Shown: positions 56,208-64,000 of the stretch, piece after piece
Numbering within the stretch: position 1 is the first letter of the stretch
How the letters are laid out: every line of letters starts with the position of its first letter
NCBI RefSeq assembly: GCF_005049105.1
Contig: NZ_SUKA01000001.1
Coordinates: 620,001-684,000 of the forward strand
DNA length: 64,000 bases
Direction: 5' to 3'
Origin: Sphingobacterium alkalisoli
GTDB taxonomy: Bacteria; Bacteroidota; Bacteroidia; Sphingobacteriales; Sphingobacteriaceae
Program-made: the position numbers and the translations under genes
Notes under the pieces: generated by a model
Seen by the model: the letters and a program-made list of their open reading frames with translations, nothing else
What the model was told of the DNA's origin: nothing
Databases searched by the model: none

Positions 56208-56993
56208 ATGAAAAGATATTTAGTTTATATATATAGTTCTTTCGCCTTACTGCTGGTAGTAGGCTGTGAAAAGAACGACCCTATTACAGAACTGGGAACA
56301 ACGAATGGTGAATTTACTGCTCAGTTACGAGTATCATACGATAATACAAGACCTCTTATTGGTGATACCGTGATCGTAACCGCTTCTACTTGGCAACGTG
56401 ATGACAAATTTGATAAAGTGGAGTTTTATGAAACCCTATATGAAACGTTTGGGGTGAAAATGGAATTGGAAAACGGAACTTCTATTAACACGAAAGAGGT
56501 AACGGTGGGATCAACTACTTTCCCCACTCTGTTGTTAACAGATACAGTTAAAAGTAGAACTATATGGAAAACCGTGGCAGCGGATGTATTAGATCAGTTT
56601 TGGGTAACCAATTCCAACAACTATGTAATAGCTGCTGAATATGAGATGGAGAAGTTAGATGGTAAATATCCGAACGATGGCACGCTCATAGCCGCTCTTT
56701 CTGCGCCAGAGTTTGATGTGTTAAAGAGTGTCTTAGCATATGGTATTACACGCGCGGATTATTTGCTATTATTTCCTGATGCACCTAGTACGGATTTTAC
56801 AAATGGAGGTACATATGCATTAACTCAAGCGGGAATTAATAATCTGAAGCAAAACCTAACAAAAGATCAACTTTCACTGATTATAAAAAGTTTGAATAAA
56901 ACAGGTAGTTACAGTGTAACAATCGAGGTGGCTGCTATTACTCCTACCGGTGCGACGACCTCATCCTCTCGTACATTTGATAATACTATTTAA
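56208..56993 (+). CDS. Surface lipoprotein of the NamZ operon, unknown family
   Basis: From ATG 56208 (a TTG six bases earlier is in frame) the product is 261 residues with lipobox LVVGC. The N-terminal half is beta-rich (QLRVSYDNTRPLIGDTVIVT), and the C-terminal half has helical segments (AEYEMEKLDGKYPND, INNLKQNLTKDQLSLIIKSL). The position after susD matches SusE/SusF-type glycan-binding lipoproteins. I do not recognise its family. It is 9 bp after the susD gene and 5 bp before the PKD lipoprotein. Confidence 0.75.
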   Translation: MKRYLVYIYSSFALLLVVGCEKNDPITELGTTNGEFTAQLRVSYDNTRPLIGDTVIVTASTWQRDDKFDKVEFYETLYETFGVKMELENGTSINTKEVTVGSTTFPTLLLTDTVKSRTIWKTVAADVLDQFWVTNSNNYVIAAEYEMEKLDGKYPNDGTLIAALSAPEFDVLKSVLAYGITRADYLLLFPDAPSTDFTNGGTYALTQAGINNLKQNLTKDQLSLIIKSLNKTGSYSVTIEVAAITPTGATTSSSRTFDNTI

Positions 56994-56998
56994 CAATT

Positions 56999-58618
56999 AT
57001 GAAAAGATTAAGATTTTTATACATGTTTATGGCTGGGCTGGTAATACTAGCTTGTTCTAAAAACGAGATTACCGGTATAGGTCAGCAAGGAGATTACTTA
57101 GCTAATTTTGATTTTCCGACTTACGAAGTTTACGCACCTGGTAAGGTAGTAATTACGAACCGTTCGAAAAATGCGGATAAATTCCTGTGGGAGTATAATG
57201 GTGGTCAAACGATTAATAATCAGGGAGACACGTTAGATGTTTCAACTTCTGAAAAAATGGTACCTGATACAATCTACTATGCGTTACCGGGAGATTATAC
57301 CGTTAAATTAACGACGTGGCAAGGAGGGGAAGAGAAAGTGCTGTCAAAAACGATATCTATCGAAAAGCAGCAGCCAACCATCTTGGTACCAGAGAATATC
57401 GGTATTTATCTCGATGTGGTTTTCAACGCGGCGGTATTTAAGTACCCCGGTCAGAATGTAACCTACGCATGGGATTTCGGAGAGGCGGGTACCTCGACAG
57501 AAGCAAGTCCTACAGTACAGTTCGTGACCGAAGGAGAGCATGTCGTTAAATTGACAATCAATGATGGCGAAGAAACGCTGTCGACAGAAGTGATTGTAAA
57601 TGTACAGGGTGAATTGGCTAAGACGCTGTACTTAACCGATGCATTGACTAGAAGAGTCTACAAATATAAACTGACTACGCAAAGTGAGGCCCAAGTAGAA
57701 TCAATAGGTGTCACCACCGGATATAATCCTTTTGGACTTTCTGTAAAAGGAGATAAATTGTATTTGTCAGAAACAGGCTTTGGTACACGTTATTCTGCGG
57801 GCGCGGCAGCAGTAGCAGATGGAGTTATTAAATCGTACAACTTGGATGGGACAGGAGAGAGTCTAATTACAAGACCCGTAGCCGCTAACTTAGATTATAG
57901 GGACGACCCTTGGATGCATACGGTTGATAAATTCGGAAACATTTGGTGGACTTGTCGTAACTGGGGTGTTAGGGTGGCAAATGCTTCTGCTTCAGAGGCT
58001 CCTTATCCAGCTATCAAATTTAATATCAATGCTACTATTGCAGGAGAAGGAACTGCCACATACTTTGCTTCAGATATTAAAGAAGTAGGAAGCGAAATTT
58101 GGGTGTCCTACGCAGGAACGACAGGTAAAGGTATTTACAAATTTGGGTACGATGGAGCGTATATCGGTAAATTTACAACCGACATCCAGCAACACGCTAT
58201 TCGGGCCTTCGTAGTGGATCAGGTGAATGGTTATATTTATTTCGCCACCAATCGCGCTGATGCAGGTAGAGGTTTAGGTGTGTATCGCAGCAATCTTGAT
58301 GGATCAAATATTGTGGCAGTTGACACACACTGGTCCATGAACATTGGATCAGGAGGATTTAGTGATCAGGGAGCTGCGGGAGAATATGTGTATATCACAA
58401 GCATGGATATTGATGTAGATGAAAACGGAGACGGATATCTGTATTATGGCTATAGGGCTATTTCTGATGTTTTTGGAAGCGGAAATCCACCTTCACTTGG
58501 GTCGTCTGCGGCAAATTCTGGAATAAAAAAATATAATTTAAATGGTACCGAATCGGCTAGTTTCTTGTTCAAAGGTTATGCTCCTTACGGTATCGCTATC
58601 GATCAAGTAAAACGGTAA
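56999..58618 (+). CDS. PKD and beta-propeller lipoprotein
   Basis: This 539-residue protein has lipobox VILAC (Cys19). Two PKD-type beta-sandwiches follow (FPTYEVYAPGKVVITNRSKN, then VTYAWDFGEAGT and VQFVTEGEHVVKLTI), and from about 205 onward a propeller (LYLTDALTRRVYKYKL, NPFGLSVKGDKLYLSETG, GNIWWTCRN). It is probably a surface glycan-binding protein. It lies 5 bp after the previous gene. Calcium-binding-like Asp clusters (DIDVDENGDGY) occur near the end. Confidence 0.8.
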   Translation: MKRLRFLYMFMAGLVILACSKNEITGIGQQGDYLANFDFPTYEVYAPGKVVITNRSKNADKFLWEYNGGQTINNQGDTLDVSTSEKMVPDTIYYALPGDYTVKLTTWQGGEEKVLSKTISIEKQQPTILVPENIGIYLDVVFNAAVFKYPGQNVTYAWDFGEAGTSTEASPTVQFVTEGEHVVKLTINDGEETLSTEVIVNVQGELAKTLYLTDALTRRVYKYKLTTQSEAQVESIGVTTGYNPFGLSVKGDKLYLSETGFGTRYSAGAAAVADGVIKSYNLDGTGESLITRPVAANLDYRDDPWMHTVDKFGNIWWTCRNWGVRVANASASEAPYPAIKFNINATIAGEGTATYFASDIKEVGSEIWVSYAGTTGKGIYKFGYDGAYIGKFTTDIQQHAIRAFVVDQVNGYIYFATNRADAGRGLGVYRSNLDGSNIVAVDTHWSMNIGSGGFSDQGAAGEYVYITSMDIDVDENGDGYLYYGYRAISDVFGSGNPPSLGSSAANSGIKKYNLNGTESASFLFKGYAPYGIAIDQVKR

Positions 58619-58647
58619 TAAAGGAGAGGAGGATCCCCTCCTTTATT
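58617..58647 (+). terminator. Intercistronic hairpin after the PKD lipoprotein gene
   Basis: AATAAAGGAG and CTCCTTTATT pair perfectly for 10 bp around an 11-nt loop, overlapping the stop codon. No T-run follows and a gene starts 19 bp later, so it may modulate read-through or stabilise the upstream message. Confidence 0.5.
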
Positions 58648-58665
58648 CAATAAAAGATAAATGTT

Positions 58666-59694
58666 ATGAAAAAACAACTAATATATATGTTTGCTATTTC
58701 TGCTACGTTATTAGGTAGCTGCCAAAAAGAAGTAGTATGGGTGCCCGACGGATATGGCGCAGAAGAAGTGAAAAAGCCAGTGGAGGAGTACAGTGCCGAC
58801 CAATCTTTTAAACTGGTTTCCTATTGTTATCATAATAATGCTGTAGCTAACTTTGATACGACAAAATTAGAATATATTACACATCTCCATTTTGCTTTTT
58901 TGAACCCGAAAGAGGACGGTACACTCCAGACGTTAACCAACCACGCGAATTTTGAGGCATTAAATAGCTTGGCACGGGAAAAAGGCGTAAAGACAGCAAT
59001 ATCCCTGAGCGGTAGCGAAGTTATTTATCGCACGATAGCAGCAAATGAAATCACACGCAAACTTTTTGTAAAAAATATCGTTGATTTTGCAGTACGTTAT
59101 AATTTAGACGGTATCGATCTTGATTGGGAATATCCTCGTGCTAACTACGGTAACGATGTGACTTTTGAATTATTTATGAAAGAGCTTTCTCTAGAGCTTC
59201 ATTCTTGGCATAAATATTTAAGTATGGCGGTCACAGCGGGCTTGTTTGCTGGACCGGTAAAGGAGGGAATTACACAGGGGGCAATAGATGCAGTTGATTT
59301 TGTAAATCTAATGGCTTATGATGGTATAGGTACAGATCCTCTTAATCCGAATCATCATTCTTCTTATAATATGGGAGAAAGGGTGTTGAATATTTGGTTA
59401 ACAGAAAAGAATTTGCCAGTGGCAAAGGCAATATTGGGCGTGCCGCTATATGGAAAAAATGTAGATAATGGCTCGATGACTTATACCAATATACTAGCTA
59501 GTGGTGGGAATCCTGCACTAGATGAATACAAAACGTCAAATGATGTTATATATTATTATAATGGCATCAACACGATAAAAGCCAAAGTGGCATTAGCAAA
59601 GCAACGTGGAAATGGTTTAATGTTCTGGGAATTTGCACAGGATGCTAGAGGTGAGAACTCACTTATCAAAGCAGCTTATGAAGCGAGTAAATAG
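58666..59694 (+). CDS. GH18 family lipoprotein (chitinase or endo-N-acetylglucosaminidase type)
   Basis: The 342-residue protein has lipobox LLGSC (Cys19) and a GH18 barrel. The catalytic DGIDLDWEYP (Asp148, Asp151, Asp153 and acid Glu155) is intact, with VDFVNLMAYDG and NGLMFWEFAQDARG later. GH18 enzymes cut beta-1,4 bonds after N-acetylglucosamine by substrate-assisted catalysis. It is upstream of a NamZ-like exo-muramidase, so a peptidoglycan or N-glycan substrate is plausible. Chitin is the alternative. Lipid anchoring suggests surface action. Confidence 0.9.
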   Translation: MKKQLIYMFAISATLLGSCQKEVVWVPDGYGAEEVKKPVEEYSADQSFKLVSYCYHNNAVANFDTTKLEYITHLHFAFLNPKEDGTLQTLTNHANFEALNSLAREKGVKTAISLSGSEVIYRTIAANEITRKLFVKNIVDFAVRYNLDGIDLDWEYPRANYGNDVTFELFMKELSLELHSWHKYLSMAVTAGLFAGPVKEGITQGAIDAVDFVNLMAYDGIGTDPLNPNHHSSYNMGERVLNIWLTEKNLPVAKAILGVPLYGKNVDNGSMTYTNILASGGNPALDEYKTSNDVIYYYNGINTIKAKVALAKQRGNGLMFWEFAQDARGENSLIKAAYEASK

Positions 59695-59702
59695 ATATAC
59701 AT

Positions 59703-60938
59703 ATGAAAAAGGTTTTTAATTTATCACTGTTTTTTGTCATCGCATTTTTAGGTGCCTGTACCACAGGGCAGGCACCTAAAGATAGTACACGGAAAATAAA
59801 CAATAAAGACACCAGCATTTCTACAAATACTATCATTCCAGCTGCGGACCAACTTTCTGCATATTTACCTCTACTAAAGGGTAAGAAAGTAGGGCTTATG
59901 GGTAATCAGACTTCCATTGTAGGCGCTGAAAAAGAACACTTAGTCGATGTATTGCTACGCGAAAAGGTGGATTTGAGGTTTGGATTTGCTCCTGAGCATG
60001 GCTTCAGAGGTACGGTAGAACGTGGTGAAAAGGTAAGTAACGACGTTGACGCTAAAACGGGACTCCCATTGTATACGTTATATGGGGGAAATGAGAAACA
60101 GGACTCCATTGTACAATCAATAGACGTGATGATATTTGACCTACAGGATGTTGGCGCACGCTTTTATACCTATATCACTTCAATGCATCGTGTCATGGAA
60201 TTATGTGTAAAGCACAACAAGGAGTTAATCGTATTGGATCGACCGAATCCATGTGGTGATCAGGTAGACGGGCCGGTACGTAAAGACGATAAGTTTAAAT
60301 CCAATGTATCCTTTCATAAAATTGCCATGGTACATGGTCTGACCGTTGGTGAACTGGCAAAGATGATTAATGGTGAAAAATGGCTGGAGAATGGGAAGCA
60401 ATGTAAATTAACGGTTGTTCCTGTCGAGAATTATACGCATGCATCTCTATATGAATTACCAGTTGTTCCATCACCAAGTCTTCCCAATCATTTGTCGGTG
60501 CGGTTGTATGCATCACTTTGCCTGTTTGAAGGAACGGATATATCCGTAGGACGCGGGACAGATTGGCCGTTCCAGGTAGTTGGTCATAATGATCCGATCT
60601 TTGGTAATTTCTCTTATACGCCGGGGGAGAAAGCAGGTATGGCAAAACATGTGGAAGGGAAAGGTCAGAAATTGTACGGTGTAGATTTAAGAGAATTAGA
60701 TGCAGATAGTCAGCAATTCACACTGAAATACGTGCTCGATTTTTATAACAAGATGCCAGATAAATCCAAGTTTTTTGCACGCGCAGAATTCTTCGATAAA
60801 CTCGCGGGTACGGATGAACTCCGCAAGCAGATTTTGGCGGGAAAAACGGAACATGAAATTAAAGGGTCATGGGAACCTGAGCTACGGGCATACAAACAGA
60901 TGCGTAAGAAGTACCTCCTCTATCCAGATTTCGAGTAG
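59703..60938 (+). CDS. namZ: NamZ-type exo-beta-N-acetylmuramidase (DUF1343, GH171)
   Basis: The 411-residue protein has lipobox FLGAC and the DUF1343 domain: KKVGLMGNQTSIV, FGFAPEHGFRGTVERGEKVS, FDLQDVGARFYTYITSMHRV, VLDRPNPCG, EGTDISVGRGTDWPFQVVG. Studied members remove terminal N-acetylmuramic acid from the non-reducing end of peptidoglycan fragments and serve MurNAc recycling or scavenging. It is 8 bp after the GH18 gene and the last gene of the operon. Lipid anchoring suggests action outside the inner membrane. Confidence 0.88.
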   Translation: MKKVFNLSLFFVIAFLGACTTGQAPKDSTRKINNKDTSISTNTIIPAADQLSAYLPLLKGKKVGLMGNQTSIVGAEKEHLVDVLLREKVDLRFGFAPEHGFRGTVERGEKVSNDVDAKTGLPLYTLYGGNEKQDSIVQSIDVMIFDLQDVGARFYTYITSMHRVMELCVKHNKELIVLDRPNPCGDQVDGPVRKDDKFKSNVSFHKIAMVHGLTVGELAKMINGEKWLENGKQCKLTVVPVENYTHASLYELPVVPSPSLPNHLSVRLYASLCLFEGTDISVGRGTDWPFQVVGHNDPIFGNFSYTPGEKAGMAKHVEGKGQKLYGVDLRELDADSQQFTLKYVLDFYNKMPDKSKFFARAEFFDKLAGTDELRKQILAGKTEHEIKGSWEPELRAYKQMRKKYLLYPDFE

Positions 60939-61150
60939 AGGAATAACATCACTGTTGGTTCCGTAAATGCGGTTTTGTTCGATGTTGTGATTCGATGTTG
61001 ATAAAAAATGCAAAATATATTTTGTTTTTAACATTTATTAACTAAATTGGATTCGGTTTTGAGCGGTTTGTTCTTGAACCATTAATAATACTGCATTTTT
61101 TTTTACAACAAAATTATGATAACAGTCACACATTATTAAATAGACTAACA

Positions 61151-64000
61151 ATGAGAAAATCTTTACTATTTTCTATTGCTTTGGGATTAGCTGTATCTAC
61201 CGATGCGTATGCAGGTAAGGTAGGTGTATTTTCTAATCTTTCGGCAACAACTACCTATTCCGTGAATAGGCTAGTACAAAATACTGTAGAAGGAACAGTA
61301 ACAGGTGACGCAGGCCCAATCGCTGGAGTGACTATAGCACTGGTGGGAGGGACTACCTCTACCTCTACAGACGAAAACGGCCGGTTCAGCATTAATGCAC
61401 CAATAGGATCGGTTTTGCGATTCACCTCAGTAGGATACCAACCTAAAGATGTATCCGTGAGTACAAATCAATTGGTGGTAACCTTGGCGCCCGATGATAA
61501 TCCGCTTGAAGAGGTGGTGGTTGTCGGATATGGAACACAGCGGAAAGGTAATTTGACTGGCGCTGTATCGTCGATTAATGTAAAGGAAAACCTCGAAGGA
61601 AGGCCTATCGCTGATGTTGGGCGTGCTATTCAAGGTACTACACCCGGTTTAAGTGTGACCATTCCGAGCGGAGAGATCGGTTCGGATCCTAAAATTAAGA
61701 TTCGTGGTGCGATTTCTTCGGTACAAGCTGGAGGTAATCCCTTAATCTTGTTGGATAACGTAGAAATTCCAAGTATACAATATGTTAACCCGGACGACGT
61801 AGAGTCGATTACCGTACTAAAAGACGCAGCTTCCGCATCGATCTATGGTGCAAAAGCTGCTTTTGGTGTCATCTTGATTACCAGCAAGACAGGTGGAAGT
61901 TCGGATAAAGTAAATGTAAACTATTCCAATAATTTCTCTTTTCAGAATCCATTTAAGAAATATGAAATGGGAGGGATAAATGCATTAAAATATACCATTG
62001 ATGCAATGGACAGAATTGGCGGCGTGGAAACGGGTGCTTTTTACCGTATCAACGAAGAAAGTTATGACAAGGCCGTAGAATGGGAAAATAAATATGGTGG
62101 TATTATCGATTCAAAAGATCCTACTGTGTATGGTCGTGATTGGTATGTGGATCCTGCTTTTCCAACACGAAAGTATGGTATCAGGACATATGATCCGTAT
62201 GAATATATGATCAGAGAATAGGCACCGACACAGACCCACAATATTTCTTTAAATGGCGCTTTGGGAAAGACAAAATATACAAGTTCTTTCGGTATGATCG
62301 ATCAGAGTGGTATGCTGAAGCCTGGAAATTCGGACAAATTTCAACGCTATAATGCGGCAGTGCGTGTATCGAGCGAATTGAACAAGTACGTTACCTTACG
62401 TGGTGGCGCGATGTTTTCTCAACGAAAGAAAACATATCCGTACGTGACTAGCTCGACAACAGCAGATCCGTGGTTATACTTATATCGATGGAGCTCTTTA
62501 TATCCGTTAGGAAATAATGAAGATGGAAATCCAATACGTAGTCCTTGGAGTGAAAATGAGGCCGCAAATGATGCCATAATGCGACGGAACTATATCAATT
62601 TGAACGCAGGCGCTACGGTAAATATCATGTCTAATTGGAAGGTTGATATGGATTACAATTTTACAAACGAGGACTATAATTGGAGGCGGAACGGAACACG
62701 TTTTACAGCAGCAAATAGCTGGGCTGCAGCCCAACAACGCTTTGATGAGAATGGGGATCCGGTATATGTTAATTCAAATGGCGACGTAGTTGGGGCAGGC
62801 GATGAAGGAGCAATCTTGGCGTATGATTTATCGAATGATCCGTATACTGCGGCAGGAGGCGTACCTGATCATATTTATCTTCGGTCTGAGAATGAATATA
62901 AAAGCACATTGAATGCATTTACCACCTATAATTTGAATCTAAATAGTGACCATGATTTTAAGTTCATTGCGGGGATAAATTTGGTAGCTGGTCGCGGTCT
63001 TTTTCACGAGTCTCAAAAAACGAATCTCTTGGATATAGACAATCCACAATTTAATTTGGCTACAGGTACACAGACTTCAGGTGGAGGAGAGTATTGGGAT
63101 TCGCAGTTAGGTTATTTTGGCCGTGTTAACTACGCGTATAAAAATAAGTACTTATTTGAAGGAAATTTACGATATGATGGATCTTCAACTTTCCCAACAG
63201 TCTTGAAATGGAGATGGTTTCCTTCTTTATCCGCGGGTTGGGTGGCATCTGAAGAGTCTTTTATGGAGTGGTCCAAGCCAGTGTTAAGTAATTTGAAATT
63301 CAGAGGTTCATGGGGCTATATCGGAAACCAAGCTGTTGCTTCAGATTTATATATTCCGAATATGGAAGTAGGTGAGAGTACTTGGATTGCGAATGGTGGT
63401 AAGTTGTTTGGTGTTCAAAGCCCGGCGTTAAGAGTGATGGATGTGACATGGGAAGATTTGGAAACGTTGGATTTAGGTGTTGATGCACGCTTTTTTAGCA
63501 ACAAGCTTGGATTTACGTTCGACTGGTATAAGAAAACCACCAATAATTTATTTGTGCCGATCGAAGGTACCACCTACACATTAGGAGGTCCAGCGCCGCT
63601 TGGTAATTATGGTACTTTGACGACGAAAGGGTTTGAGATTGCGGTGGATTTTAATCACAGATTTGAAAATGGTTTGGGAATCAATTTACGCGCAAACTTG
63701 GATGATGCTACCTCTGTGTTTAGCGATTACACATCTTCACGATTAACTAATTCAAACTATGACGGGAAGACCTTCGGTGAGATTTGGGGATATGAAACAG
63801 ATCGGCTATACCAATACGATGATTTTGTATTGGACGGAGATGGCCAGCCTCAACTGGTCGATTTGACTGCTGATATGACGAGGTATAATACCAGTGGTGG
63901 TGGTAAAGCGTATTTATTAAATGGAAGTGATGCCGTTTATCAACCGCGTTTCCAGAATTCGGCGAATTTTTATTTTGGTCCGGGTGATGTGAAATTCATG
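61151..64000 (+). pseudogene. SusC/RagA-type receptor interrupted by a single in-frame TAG (3' end beyond window)
   Basis: From ATG 61151 the frame encodes a signal peptide, a regulatory-like domain (VEGTVTGDAGPIAGVTIALV), TonB-box-like NPLEEVVVVGYGTQRKGN and a plug (VESITVLKDAASASIYGAKA). A TAG occurs at 62219-62221 after YEYMIRE. The same frame then continues without another stop for 593 codons to the window end (APTQTHNISLNGALGKTKYT and a barrel). In relatives this spot reads EWTPTQ, so TGG to TAG is the likely change. It is either a fresh pseudogene, a recoded stop or a sequencing error. Confidence 0.85.

Overview
The window is bacterial chromosome from a member of the Bacteroidetes, most likely family Sphingobacteriaceae (Sphingobacterium, Pedobacter or Parapedobacter type). 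The basis is five SusC/RagA-type TonB-dependent receptors with SusD/RagB lipoproteins, Bacteroidetes-restricted families (DUF4961, DUF5004, DUF6377, DUF5977), RHS proteins of the DUF6443 kind, and few Shine-Dalgarno sites. The genus is an inference.

Region 1 (1-20252) is a polysaccharide utilisation locus for alpha-mannosidic glycans. A minus-strand operon runs from an SGNH esterase through a GH38-like alpha-mannosidase, two GH92 alpha-mannosidases, a SusD, DUF5004 and DUF4961 lipoproteins and a SusC to a SusD cut by the window edge. A membrane-anchored DUF6377 regulator lies upstream on the same strand, and a GH78 alpha-L-rhamnosidase diverges from it.

Region 2 (20213-27955) is a rearranged accessory patch. 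It holds a 142-bp direct repeat carrying the 3' end of the rhamnosidase gene, a chimeric broken kelch gene and its intact parent, a zeta-type kinase with a small partner, a ParD antitoxin whose ParE is a broken remnant, an array of fifteen 21-bp units with palindromic cores, a RhuM remnant, a Fic protein behind AT-rich inverted repeats, and an orphan AHH-nuclease toxin tip broken at a G7 tract facing an Imm11-like gene.

Region 3 (28028-36638) is a two-gene RHS/YD-repeat polymorphic toxin locus: a DUF5977-bearing protein, an RHS core protein with an unrecognised C-terminal tip, and a likely immunity gene. An XRE regulator follows.

Region 4 (36639-45182) has a higher-order tandem repeat (five 84-bp units, each four 21-bp subunits) upstream of a TlpA-like thioredoxin, SusC and SusD operon. 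A convergent pair follows: a small DUF6520-like secreted protein and a MauE/DoxX-like membrane protein whose coding sequence contains an 84-bp REP-like palindrome inserted in frame.

Region 5 (45713-64000) holds a SusC-SusD pair, a secreted amidase_2, and a second operon of SusC, SusD, two surface lipoproteins (one with PKD and propeller domains), a GH18 and a NamZ-type exo-muramidase (DUF1343). The enzymes suggest scavenging of peptidoglycan or other GlcNAc/MurNAc glycans. The window ends in a further SusC interrupted by one in-frame TAG but otherwise open to the edge.
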